NCBI GenBank assembly: GCA_026261815.1
Contig: JAMPIT010000539.1
Location: 4,170,501-4,234,500, forward strand
Direction: 5' to 3'
DNA: 64,000 nucleotides
Origin: Monarcha castaneiventris obscurior
Lineage: Eukaryota > Chordata > Aves > Passeriformes > Monarchidae
Made by a program: the position numbers and the translations under genes. This document shows positions 11,723 through 41,789 of the stretch, one piece after another. The notes under the pieces are model-generated. The model was not told the DNA's origin and made no database searches. It saw nothing but the letters and a program-made list of their open reading frames with translations. Position 1 is the first letter of the stretch, and every line of letters begins with the position of its first letter.

Positions 11723-11965
11723 CTGCAAGACAGCCACCCTCCAGACACAGCCGCCGCACGACCCGCCAAAATGCCACCCCACTCCCTGGTTGGGCAGGTG
11801 TGCACAGACCCAACCCGAGGCTGTCCCTGGAGTGTCCCTATCCTGCGTCCCAGGGGACCCCCTAACCTGTCACAAGGAAGGCAGGGGGAGCAAAGGTCTC
11901 CAGCAGAGAGCTGGGAGCACCGTGGGGAACAGCCGCGGTGGCGATCAGGCACGGGGACCTCTCAC

Positions 11966-12173
11966 CGTAGATGGTGCGTGGGGCAGAGCCCAGTGCTCCC
12001 GCGCCGGCCGCTCCTGTCAGTGGGGTGATGGGGGATGCTGCGAGGCCCCTTCCCTGCTGGTCCCCTGCTCCTCCCGTGGGGTGTGGACAGGTCTGCCTGG
12101 TTCCGTCTGTCCGGTCACCCAACGGCGGGCGTGGGGTTATCGGGGCATGAGGCAGCTGCGTGCCCCATTGGCT
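11966..12173 (-). promoter_or_regulatory. candidate promoter and first exon of the alpha connexin
   Basis: On the - strand a splice donor (CTACG|gtgaga, exon edge at 11,966) could join to the acceptor at 11,722. Upstream is a CCAAT box (ATTGG on + at 12,167-12,171) and, further up, an A-rich CArG/MEF2-like motif near 12,223-12,232. This is a motif-based inference only. Confidence 0.3.
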
Positions 12174-12489
12174 TTCATTGTGACTGGCACATGAAACAGC
12201 CACTGGGGAAACTTTTTCCCTCTATTTTTGGTCTGGGCACTTTTCTAATTATATTCGGGGCTGCAGGGGCTGGTGCTGGGAGAGTGCAAGCCCTTGGACA
12301 CTGATCAATGCCACCCAGGGGTCATTGGTCCCTGCTGGCTGCCAGGGCTACACAGCCACAGCCCCAGCTCAGCCCTGGCACTGCAACCCACCAGGGCTTG
12401 GGTGCAGGAGTGGACACCTCACACTGACACCCCAGCTCCTTCCATGTCCCGGCCGGAGCAGAAAGGAGGGAGGCAGCACCTGAGAATGG

Positions 12490-12624
12490 AAATTTAATGG
12501 CCCGAGATGCTCTCCTGGCCATCTAGGAGAGCCAGACTGGCACCTGGGGGATGCTATCCTTGGGACAGGGAAAGTAACAGGCCCATGGGGCGACTGTGGG
12601 GCCAGGGCCCCTGCAGTGGTGGCC
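12490..12624 (-). other. GJB1: GJB1 3' UTR
   Basis: A compact - strand 3' UTR that probably ends just past the ATTAAA variant signal at 12,493-12,498. Later signals cannot be excluded. Confidence 0.55.
12493..12498 (-). terminator. variant poly(A) signal of GJB1
   Basis: TTTAAT on the + strand, ATTAAA on the - strand, about 130 bases after the GJB1 stop. Confidence 0.5.
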
Positions 12625-13464
12625 CTAGCAGGCAGAGCAGCGGTCACCCTTCTCCTGCAGCCCAGAGTTGCGGCGCAGCATGTCCTTGAGGGAACCGTCC
12701 TGCTCTGTCAGCAGCTGGTTGATCTCATTCTGCTTGTACTCAGAGGAATGCTTGTGCCCATAGAAGGAGCCCTTCCCCGACGAGGGGTTGGAGTTGTGCT
12801 GGCTTCGGCGGGCACAGGCCCGCACCACCAGGTAGATCAGCTCTGCCATGTTGAGGACAATGCAGATACTGGAGGTGACCAGCATGAAGACAGTGAAGAT
12901 GGTCTTCTCGGTGGGCCGGGAGATGAAGCAGTCGACAGTGTTGGGGCAGGGGTAAGCCTCGCACTTGACCAGCCGCATCATCTGGTAGCCTGGGTAGAGC
13001 ATGTAGAAGATGTACATGAACACGGCCTCGAAGAGCAGCCTGAAGACCACGCTGCAGACGTATGTCCACCACAGCGACCCCGCTATGCGCATCTTGTGCT
13101 TCTTAACCTCTTCCATGTGCTTGGCATCCGCATGCCCTGTCAGCACCAGCAGCTTCTTCTCCTGGTGCTGCTGGTAGGCCACGTGCATGGCCACGAGAAG
13201 GGCTGGTGTGGTGACGAGGATGAGCTGCAGGGCCCACAGACGGATGTGGGAGATGGGGAAGAAGTGGTCATAGCAGACGCTGTTGCAGCCAGGCTGCTGG
13301 GTGTTGCAGGTGAAGGCGGATTTCTCATCCCCCCAGACGCTCTCGGCTGCCACGACTAACACCATTATCCGGAAGATGAAGATGACAGAGAGCCAGATGC
13401 GCCCAATGGCAGTGGAGTGGCGGTTCACCCCGCTCAGCACCGTGTAGAGGCCGGCCCAATTCAT
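12625..13464 (-). CDS. GJB1: GJB1, connexin 32
   Basis: A beta connexin of 279 residues (283 in human) forming gap junctions in myelinating glia and liver. The single coding exon starts [20 protein letters not shown], matching Cx32. Loop 1 is [12 protein letters not shown] and loop 2 [12 protein letters not shown] followed by SRPTEKTIF. The four membrane segments are about residues 21-40, 76-95, 131-153 and 189-210. The conserved tail contains [11 protein letters not shown] and [12 protein letters not shown] and ends CSAC, the Cx32 C terminus with a prenylatable Cys. The start is fixed by homology, with acceptor tctcctgcag 12 bases upstream. It lies between the alpha connexin and NLGN3 on the same strand, as in human Xq13.1. 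I see no frame damage. Confidence 0.98.
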   Translation of the reverse strand: MNWAGLYTVLSGVNRHSTAIGRIWLSVIFIFRIMVLVVAAESVWGDEKSAFTCNTQQPGCNSVCYDHFFPISHIRLWALQLILVTTPALLVAMHVAYQQHQEKKLLVLTGHADAKHMEEVKKHKMRIAGSLWWTYVCSVVFRLLFEAVFMYIFYMLYPGYQMMRLVKCEAYPCPNTVDCFISRPTEKTIFTVFMLVTSSICIVLNMAELIYLVVRACARRSQHNSNPSSGKGSFYGHKHSSEYKQNEINQLLTEQDGSLKDMLRRNSGLQEKGDRCSAC

Positions 13465-13476
13465 CGTTTCTCACGT
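13465..13476 (-). other. GJB1: GJB1 5' UTR portion of the coding exon
   Basis: Twelve leader bases between the acceptor (exon edge 13,476) and the ATG. This matches the mammalian layout in which GJB1 coding starts shortly after the exon 2 acceptor. Confidence 0.75.
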
Positions 13477-14174
13477 CTGCAGGAGAGAGCGGTGAGAGAT
13501 GGCGTTAGGAGCAGGAAGGACCCCTGGCTGAGAGCCAGCAGGTCCTGGCTCCTCCACTGGCAGCAGCCCCAGGAGGAACCTGGCAGCAACTGGGTGGCAG
13601 CCCTGGCGGGTAGAGAGCAGGACAGACAGACACGACGATGGACAGACAGGAGGACAGCAGCATGGCTCCTGCTCCTGACACGGCTCAAGGCAGCATTTTG
13701 GCCAGCGCAGGCAGGAGCCTGGCTGGCCCAGCAGTGCCTGATGCTCCAGTCCTCCACCCCACACCGGCACAGGGATCCTAACCCACAGCTGCCACAGAGA
13801 ATGGGGGTGAAGCTCCCACACCTCTGCAGGGATCCCCAGTACCCACTGCTGAGCTCTTCGGCTAGGAAAGGACCCAAGGAGCTTCATGGGCTCCACTACA
13901 CCAACGCCTCCCCGTCCTTGTTCTCCCATAATCTGCAGGAGTAGGGCCAGGGAGCCCTGAGCTGGGGGGCTCCCCTCGGGCAGCCCTGCACTGCCACCCT
14001 CCCAGAGCCATCCTTGCTCGGGGAACACGGGACGATCCCCCAAGCACAGACCCCCGCCCCACCAGAGCCACCCACTGGCACTGAGCAGCCCCGGGAGCTG
14101 CTTCCCACCCCCGCATGAGTCTAGGTGCCTGCGACCTGACACTCCCCAGTGTGGAGGGTCCTGGCGACGCGTAC

Positions 14175-14280
14175 CTGCCGGTGAGGAAGGGTCCTCGCAA
14201 GCTGCCCCCAGTGGCCCCTCTAAGGTCTCATGCCTCCCGCAGGAGAGCTCTGCTCCGCCTGCCCTCGTCTCTCTCTGCCA
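14175..14280 (-). other. GJB1: candidate GJB1 non-coding first exon
   Basis: On the - strand a donor (CGGCAG|gtacgc) sits with its exon edge at 14,175. A TATA box lies about 30 bases upstream of the assumed start near 14,280. Splicing to 13,476 would remove a 0.7-kb intron, similar in scale to the proximal (neural, P2) GJB1 promoter of mammals. Not proven by sequence alone. Confidence 0.45.
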
Positions 14281-14308
14281 CTGCCCTGCACTGGAAGTCA
14301 TATGCTGC

Positions 14309-14413
14309 TTTATAAACTATTTACATACAATAGGGCCTTTATCGGCTCCTGAACAACACACTTTAGCATTCAGATCTAACGCCCTGACTTCCGCCCACCC
14401 TGGCCAAACAAAG
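14309..14413 (-). promoter_or_regulatory. candidate GJB1 proximal promoter (TATA plus SOX motifs)
   Basis: TATAAA on the - strand at 14,309-14,314. SOX-type motifs ACAATAG (14,327-14,333) and AACAAAG (14,407-14,413) lie just upstream, read on the + strand. SOX10 is known to activate the neural GJB1 promoter of mammals; the link here is by analogy. Confidence 0.4.
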
Positions 14414-16411
14414 TGCCTGTGTGCTGCATTCCCGCTGCTCGGCCCTGCACCCACTCCCACCTCCCCACCACGCCCCGCACCGACCATGGCCGCAGCCCCC
14501 CCGCCCGTGGTTCTGCCCGGCCGGACCCACGCCACAGACATGGCTGTGCCGGACAGGCCAGCCAGGGTGTCTGCAGGTCCCTTCCCCGGGAAGCACGGCC
14601 GACCCCAGCTGCGTGTCCATCCCGCATGGACGGCACAGGGCACTGGAGCAGGGGTCTGGCACTGAGCACTCGGTGGGCTGCCGTGGGGCTGGGTGGCACT
14701 GGGTACTGCTGCTGTGAGTCCTGCCATGCCCTCAAGACTCTGGGACCAGCAGCAACGTCTGTGAGGGCATTGGGGAGCTGCCCCGCGTGTGCCCCGTCCC
14801 GCTGGGACATGCGAGAAAGTCCGGAGGAGTGACGCTGGCTGTGCACTAGCTGGGGCTGCCCTCAGCGCGGGGGCAGCGCTCCTCCCCCGAGACGGACTCA
14901 CTGACGCTGCCCTGCTGCTCGGACGTGCTGGTGGGGACAACAATCCCTGTGCTCGCACACCCCCCGTGCCCCCCAGGGCTGGTACCCCAGACACACCGTG
15001 CCCCATCCCTGCAGGGATGGCACCATGTCCCTTGGGTTTTATCCCCAGCCTCAGGTGGGGAGCAGCACATCCAGTAAACCCTACCAGCTGTGCGCCTTTA
15101 GGTTGGCAGGGCAATTAATTAATGCCAACCCAAATGCAACCTCCTCCCCTTAGCCCAAGGTGCGAGCACCCGGAGCTGTGGAAACGGCAGCGGCTAAAGA
15201 CCGTCCAGCAAAGCTGTGAGGACGCAGCCTGTGCCCACGCTGTTCCTCTCCCCACTCCCGCCATGAGGGCCAGCATTGCCGGCTCTCACCTCGCTGGCCC
15301 ATGGCCGAGCCCCGCTGTGGCCCCCTCTTTGACCCCCCTAGTGCTCCTCAGCTGTGGGACATGCGGCCATCCCTGCAGCGGTGCTGTGCCCTCCAGGTTC
15401 TCACCTCAACACCAGGACAACCAATGCTCTTTGGGATTGCAGCAGTCTCAGCCTACAACGCAGCACCCTGGACTTTATACTGCCCCACAAGGCACGTCAC
15501 CCACCCCCTCCCAAACAGCCTTGCTCCTTCCACGACTCGCCAAGCAAACACCGCAGGTGTGTCCAGCCTGGCTCACACCCCCCCGCATCCACCACCGCGG
15601 CTGAGCATCCCCCGAGGCCAGCCCTGGGGCTACTGCAGCACTGAGGCAGGGCCAGCCCCCCAGGATGGTCCCCGGCGAGATTTCTGATCGCCGTGACCCC
15701 ACTCCCCTGCTGCGAACATCCTCCCCGCTGCATTCCATGCAAGCCAGGCATATGCACCGTGGCGGAGCCCTGCTCTCCAGCGGGGGCATGACTTTGGGTA
15801 CCCCGAGCTCCTGGAGCACCTTGATCTGCTGCTGCATTTTGCCGCCTGGTCCTTGGGGAGACACCAATACCCAGATTTAATGTGTAAAAGTGCAGCCAGG
15901 AAAAGGCAAACAGCCTCGTCAACGATTAACTTGGCTGCCCCGCTTCAAGGTCCCGGCGCCCAGCACCCCGTGCGGGACATGGCGACCCTGCCGCTGATCC
16001 TGGGCCCCTGGGCTGGGCTGCAGGAGCCGTCCCCTGCATGAGGGTGACCGTGGTGCCGCATGAGGACCGGCAGGGCGGCAGCTGGAGCGGCTGAGGGCGG
16101 CCGGGGGTGCCCCCGCAGCGGGGCGGGGGGCGGTGGGCACTGAGATACCGGCGGTGGCCGGTGGTGCAGGGCGGACTGGGGCCATCGGGGCCACAATCGC
16201 AGTCTCCGATAAGGAGCCGACACCTGAGTCAGCGGCGGCCGGCGGGGAGCGGGAGCGGCGGCACCGCCCTGAGCCCGCACGCCCGGGGGGGTTCTGGGGG
16301 TTAGCGGGGGGCACACTGGGGGCCGCTATGGGCAAGGGGCTAGTGGGGCCAGGCTGGCGGGATCAGCCTGGGTGGGGGGCACTGGGGGGATCCCGAGGAG
16401 GGCAGACTGGT

Positions 16412-16595
16412 GGGCACTGGGGTGGGCTGAATGGGACGAAGCACCATGGGAGCTTGGCGCGGGGAGAGGGGCCCCTGAGAGCCAGCCTAGGGGTTTCACT
16501 GGGGGGCACTGGGGTGGGCTAAGTGGGACGAAGCACAGTGGGAGGTTGGCGTGGGGAGAGGGGCCCCTGAGAGCCAGCCTAGGGATCACTGGAGG
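16412..16595. repeat. two tandem copies of a 92-bp unit
   Basis: The segment starting GGGCACTGGGGTGGGCT at 16,412 recurs at 16,504 with a few substitutions, up to the shared CCAGCCTAGGG end. Confidence 0.85.
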
Positions 16596-16679
16596 GCCCT
16601 GGGGGCCAGGCGGGGGGTCACTGGGGATTCCTGGGAGCCAGGATAGGCACGACTGGGGGTGGCTGGGAGGCAGGCGAGG

Positions 16680-16805
16680 GGTCCGCGGGGGCTCGGGCCG
16701 TGCAGCGGGGGCTCCGCGGGGGCTCGGGCCGTGCAGCGAGGGCTCCGCGGGGGCTCGGGCCGTGCAGTGAGGGCTCCGCGGGGGCTCGGGCCGTGCAGTG
16801 AGGGG
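16680..16805. repeat. 31-bp minisatellite, about 4 copies
   Basis: GTGCAG recurs at 16,700, 16,731, 16,762 and 16,793, exactly 31 bases apart, each followed by the same GC-rich unit with one or two changes. Confidence 0.9.
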
Positions 16806-17194
16806 TGGGCGCCCGCCGTGGCACCAGGTGGCGCTGCGGGCTCGGGCCGGGGGCGGCGGGGCCTCACCTGCCCGCGGCAGCAGCCGGCGGGGCCCGGCGT
16901 GGGAACCCATCGCAAACACAGCAAAAACGGGGGAAAAAAACAATCGGGAAAGAGGAGGAGGAACCCGGGGCGTTGCTGTCCAGCACGGTGCCCGCCCGGT
17001 GTCTTGGCAGGGAGTTGGTGGGAGGACCAGAGGCCCCGGGGCGGGCGGGAGCGTGGCAGCCCCCCGGCCTGTTTGCAGTGGGCTGAACTGCAAAAGCCAT
17101 CGGCCAAGGACAGGCTGTACTGAACAGCCGTGACCGGCGCTGCCTCCAGTACCCAGAAAGCTGCCCCGCCCGCCACCACGTGGGTCAGAAACGG

Positions 17195-17245
17195 GCTCTT
17201 TGTTAATGACGCTAATTGTGAAGTTAATTGGTGTCTGAAGTTGCA
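17195..17245. promoter_or_regulatory. AT-rich motif cluster upstream of GJB1
   Basis: CTTTGTTAATGACGCTAATT and GAAGTTAATTGG carry a SOX-type AACAAAG (reverse) and repeated GTTAAT/TTAATT half-sites of HNF1/homeobox type. It is an island of AT-rich sequence in GC-rich DNA and a candidate enhancer. Confidence 0.3.
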
Positions 17246-18595
17246 GCGAAGAGGTCAAAGACGTGGGCACGTCTAACGCAGACAAGCTGATGAGATGGGC
17301 AGGACTGAGCCAGAATCCGGATGGCGGGCCTGGGGTGACGCAGCTGCTTGGCATCCTGCTGGGGTCAGAGAACTTGCAGCCCAGCAGTCTGTATCGGTGT
17401 GATGGAGGAAATCAAGCTTGAACCATCACCGAAACATCTCCACTGTCAGGAGGACTGCGGAGAAGGCTTCCAGAGTCCCCTTTCCCCGGCCATCCTGCCC
17501 CAGGCAGGGTTGGCCCCGTGAATGGCTCAGCCTCGTCACTGGATGACCACTGCAGTGCAGGGGCTGCTGGGCTTCCAGGCTTGGACTGACAGCAGCACAG
17601 GCATCCCTGGATCCAGGCTGCTGTTCTCAGAGAGACAAAACCCTCTGGTCTGAGTCAACTGCCGGGAAGGTCATTGGCAGTGGGTGAGCACAGAAATCCT
17701 TTGTGCTGCTGCAGCACAGGGCAGAGGGGGTTGCAGCATAAGACTTAACAGCTTGTCCTGCCTGCCTGTGAGTCTGCTCTCCTGTGTCCTGAGTGCATCA
17801 GAGGTGTGGGGAACAGGACCAGGGCACTGTCCCAGTGATGCTACTGTGAAGAGCAGCATCCCTGCCCTCCTGCTGGCTGTGAATCCTCAAGCAGCCAGAG
17901 GCCATCCACAGGTCACTCACTCCCTCCCATGCCAGGGACACCTTTGCAGCCGACTTCCCTTATGATTCTCTTTGCCAACAGCCCTAAATATGTCCCCTGA
18001 AGCAGAGGATGTCCCACAGTTGTCACGCAGATGTTAACTGTTCATACCCTCTGGGATACCGTGTCCCTTGAGCTTTGCCAGGTCTCCAAAGAAAAGCTAT
18101 TGATGGTCAAGGACACCCTGGACAGATGACAGCCTCAGGAGTTTTGCAAAGGCAGTAGCATAATAGCAGTGGGTTGTCTGTCACCAGCTTGCCTTGGGGT
18201 CCTAGCTGGGTTGGCCATGCTGGCACATGTGGCAGCATGCAGCTGGGACTGTGCAAGGATGAGGTGAGAGGACAGAAGGGCAGAGCAAGCCCATAATCTG
18301 GGGCAGAAAGGCATCACGCCTTCCAGAGGGCACTAGGCACCCTGTGGGATGCCACAATGGGCAGCACCAGAGCTTTTAGGGGGGACCAGCTCAGGGTCTG
18401 GAGCACGGTGCTGAACAGGGTGATATGTGCCCGTGGCACTGGAGCTGCAAAGGTCCCCCGGGAGAGCAGGGCAGAGCCCTGCACTCAGCCTCCTGCACAG
18501 CCTGTCCCCCTGCCTGCCCTGGCTCGGGGCCTCGGCCCTGGCTCCAGTGTCTGCACGCTGCCTGGAGGCAATTCAGCCCCCCCACTCCGTGCCTG

Positions 18596-18609
18596 GTTTC
18601 CATGGCAAC
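18596..18609. promoter_or_regulatory. X-box-like site
   Basis: GTTTCCATGGCAAC differs from the RFX palindrome by one base. It is in intergenic DNA downstream of NLGN3 and directly before an AT-richer 60-base patch. Confidence 0.35.
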
Positions 18610-19036
18610 TCCAGTTGAAATTACATTAAAAAGAAATGAAACCAGCAGCTTTTCTGTTTGGCAAGCAGGGGGAGGGGAGCTCAGCTGGGAAAGGGTGGGG
18701 AAGGGGTTTGGAGGAAGGGGGCTGTGGGACAGATGAATTCCCATATGAGGTCCCACTGTTAGGGGCAGCAGGGCTGGGGGGATGCAGGGACACCCCCCAC
18801 GGTGGCACTTAAGTGTCGGCAGTCGTGGATGGTATGGTGCTCGCATGTGTGCTGCACTGGGGGTCCAGCACCCTGCCATGGTGGGGTGACACCAGGGTCC
18901 TCCTGCTGCCTCTGTCGGGTGGGATGCCAGGGACATGAGAACCAGCACAGGGTACCCCACCCAGCCAGGTAGTCCCCGGGCCCTGCATGCTCCAAGAAGA
19001 GGCGAGACACACCGCTATTAAAAATATCACTTCTGT

Positions 19037-19042
19037 TTTATT
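19037..19042 (-). terminator. possible distal poly(A) signal of NLGN3
   Basis: A second - strand AATAAA about 1.9 kb after the stop, in an AT-rich patch within GC-rich surroundings. Use is inferred only. Confidence 0.4.
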
Positions 19043-20130
19043 TGGAATTTGTTACTCTGCGCGGGTGACAAGGTATAAATACATTCTCCAACGAGCATCC
19101 TCACCCTCAGCCCTGTGCGGGGTGGGGGCCGGGGCAGGGTGCAGGGCCGTTGTTGTGCTGGCCCCGGGCAGTAGGGCCAGCAGGGCCATCGATGCGCTGG
19201 CCCCAGGCAGCAGGGCCAGCCGGCACCGGTGCGTCACGGCCGCCAGCACGGGCAGCGTCTGCCAGCCGGACCGTCTTGCACAGGGACGAGATATGGTGTC
19301 CCCACAAGGACCTGTCCCTTTCTCCTGCCTCCCCAGGCCCCAGGTGCTACTGCTCACCAGGGGGGGCTGAGACTGGGGAACCCCACATGGGATCCATCCC
19401 CTGCAGCTCCTTCTCCATGCCCGACCACACCAAAGCCACTCAGCTTGAGCCACGTGTGGCTCGGTGGCCACAACAGCCCAGCAGATGCCCAGCCCCAGCA
19501 CAGGTGCTCTCAGCGCCACGCAGGCTGCATCACCCCAAGAGTCCCTGCCCAGGCGTCTGTTCCAGCTGCGTGTCCTGGATGCCGGAGCTGGGGTCACCCC
19601 GCGATGGGGTAAAGGCCCCAGTGGAAGCAACCTAGGAGGCAGAGTTGATGTTGGTGAGCAGCTCACCCTGCTCCTGTCACCCCACTCCTGCCACAGGCTG
19701 CAAACCACTGGCTCTGCTTCCAGGCAACGGCGTGGGCAGGGAGGGCACAGCATGGCCCCGGGGCAGCGGTGAAGGGATGTGGGATGCTCCTGGGGGAGCA
19801 GGGCAGGGTGGGGAGCATGAGGGGCTGTCCTGGGCTCATGGGAGTGAACAGACAGTGCTCGGAGCAGGTGATGCCTACACAGGGCAGTGGGTGGCACTGG
19901 CCAGTGGTGGCAGTGAGGGACCGGGGCGGGGGTGCTCGCAGGCAGGCCATTGGATAGGCTTTTTGGCTGAGATACGTGGGCACGGGTGACAGAGGAGGGA
20001 GAATATCAAAAAATACAAAAGAGCGCAGCCCCACAGTGCAGGAGGCACTGCCCTGCCTGGTGCCCACCCACGGCAGGCGGGCGCCATGGGGGGCCGGCAC
20101 CGTGCGCACACGCTGGCTTCTAACTGGCTT

Positions 20131-20136
20131 TTTATT
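20131..20136 (-). terminator. proximal poly(A) signal of NLGN3
   Basis: TTTATT on +, AATAAA on the - strand, about 0.8 kb after the NLGN3 stop. Confidence 0.65.
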
Positions 20137-20886
20137 TTATATCAAGAACACTTGGTTTTAAAATCTTTACAAAGGACAAAACGCGGCGACTCCGTTAGTG
20201 TGTAAAGAACTAAAGATCTGCTTAAAAAACGTCTCTGCAAAGAGAAATGACTGACACAAAAGAGATTCTCTGCAGCGCAAAGAGGGGCAGAGGTGTCAAG
20301 TCTCCAGCCCAGGGCCCCACTCCCGGGGTCCCTGAGCCCCGGCACCAGCCCCAGCGCCCCCACCCAGCACAAGGCCAGGTCCCTGGACCCTGCCCGTTCC
20401 TTCTGCCTATAGCACCATGGCCTGGGGCCACTTCTCAGCACAGTGAAGGAGCCTTTTCCAGGGCTGCCAAGATGCCTGGGGATGTCTGGGCACTGGCTGA
20501 GAGGGATGCCCAGTCCCACTCCTCATCAGTCCCAGGGTGCTCGGTGCGCTCAGCACTGGAGATGTGATCGCCCCACTGGGAGGCACAGCCACAGCACTGG
20601 GAGCCCCGTGGCCACTGACAGTGGGGTACCCCTGCCCACCTGCACGGGTGGGTTGTGCAGGGTTACACCATGTCCCTCCTGCACCCCACTGGCGTCCCGG
20701 GGCAACCCACAGGGCCCTGAGGCCAGGAGAGTCAAAGCACTTCTCAAAAGTTAGATAGGAACAAAAGAAAGCGCTGGGGCCACTCTGGGACCCCACAGGT
20801 CTCTGGGCTGGGAGCTGCACCGTCCGTGGGCGCTGCCCCTCCGTCCGGGGGCTCTGTGGGCCCCGCCGGTCCCTCTGCGTGTCTGC

Positions 20887-20919
20887 TGCGTGTGTGTGCG
20901 TGCGTGCATGCGTGTGCGC
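20887..20919. repeat. alternating purine-pyrimidine tract
   Basis: Thirty-three bases of perfect pyrimidine/purine alternation (TG/CG steps with one CA step) starting 14 bases downstream of the NLGN3 stop. It could adopt Z-DNA. Confidence 0.85.
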
Positions 20920-20932
20920 CGGCGGCGGGCAG

Positions 20933-40662
<19,730 letters not shown>

Positions 40663-41789
40663 TGTCTGGGAGAAAAAGCACCAACATCCAGGCCTGAAGC
40701 TCCTGGGGCGAGGTCTCAGAGCAACCCCATCACACCAAGCCTCTGATTTGCCCACCAGGAACAGACGGAGCAGAAGAGACAGGAGTCAGCCAAACCTTCT
40801 GCTGGGTGAGTCGGGAGCACGGACGCAGGGAGATGTGGCACCAGCTCCTCACAGCCTCCCAGCTGCCTGCTGCTGCCTGCCTGCCAGTGGCCCAGCCCGG
40901 AGGTGACTGCTGATACTGTGGAGAGATGGAGGGAATTAACAGCAGACTTGCTCTGGAAGAGTCGAAGACCTGCAGCGCAGAAGGAGCCAGGATCTCTGGC
41001 TGAGCCTCCCACCCATGGGTGCTCATTGGCTCTGCCACCACGCAGGCAGGTGGCTCTGGGAGCAGGCAAAAGCGGGCAGGAGAAGCAGAGCATGTGCAGG
41101 CACACAGACTGTCTGCCCATGCCTGCAGAGCCTGTCCCCAGTGCTCGGGCTACCCAGAGTATGGGTGCCAAGATAAGCAGACAGTGCTACGTCCCTCCCC
41201 ATCAGGAGCCTGTTGGGCACCACTGGTGCCAAGCACAGCCCCTGCACAAGACCCCACTGGCATCTCTCCTCTCCTGGCTGAGCCAGAGCTGCCTGAGCTC
41301 CCACACCACGCAGCCTGTGCTCATTGCCTGGGCTTCACCACAGCACCGCTCCCCTGTTCGGGTGCCACCACCCCTCATGCACCAGCAAACCAGACCCACA
41401 TGTCCTAGCCAGGCATCCATCTCGCCCATCAACACAGTCCCCATCAGCTTTCCTCCTCCACTGGCCAAAGCAGGGAGACCCCAGGCAGGACCCGGGTGCT
41501 GGGCGGGCAGAAGGAGAACATCCACAGTGCTGGTGGGCATCTGCCCTCCCTGCCACCCGCTCCCTGCCCCGGCAAGCCCGGGGAGGCAGAGCCGCGCTCC
41601 CATGTCCCCGCCTGGGCTGGCAGCATCAGGAGGAGCAGCTGTGGCAGCCCCCGTGGGGAAGGGAGGGCACTGCAGATGGGGACCCGCGGATGTGTGTCAG
41701 CGAGCAGAGCTCCTGTGCCAGGGAGCCCTCGCTGGAGGCTGTGTGGATCCTCAGCGCTCTGCCCTTCACCTTCCCGCACCGCCTGTCGC

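Larger units (their letters stand above)
16050..17080. promoter_or_regulatory. CpG-rich island upstream of GJB1
   Basis: A dense CpG segment. A - strand splice-donor-like site (GGGCAG|gtgagg, exon edge 16,868) makes a distal GJB1 first exon conceivable. No transcript evidence is available. Confidence 0.35.
14415..19020. other. intergenic GJB1-NLGN3 region
   Basis: GC-rich sequence with no recognisable coding exon. It contains the 92-bp and 31-bp tandem repeats, a CpG-rich segment (about 16,050-17,080), an AT-rich motif cluster near 17,200 and an X-box-like site at 18,596. Long open frames in 16.3-17.4 kb come from stop-poor, repetitive GC-rich DNA. Confidence 0.7.
20110..20932 (-). other. 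NLGN3: NLGN3 3' UTR (proximal)
   Basis: The - strand sequence from the stop codon to the AATAAA at 20,131-20,136. It begins with an alternating purine-pyrimidine tract. It may extend to a second signal near 19,037. Confidence 0.75.

Noticed and set aside
11039..12028. 329-codon open frame antisense to the alpha connexin
   Set aside because: Shadow of the connexin coding exon extended into GC-rich DNA; no domain.
12616..13359. 247-codon open frame antisense to GJB1
   Set aside because: Shadow of the GJB1 coding exon.
16326..17354. 342-codon Pro/Arg-rich open frame on the - strand
   Set aside because: Produced by the 92-bp and 31-bp tandem repeats and high GC; no protein similarity recognised.
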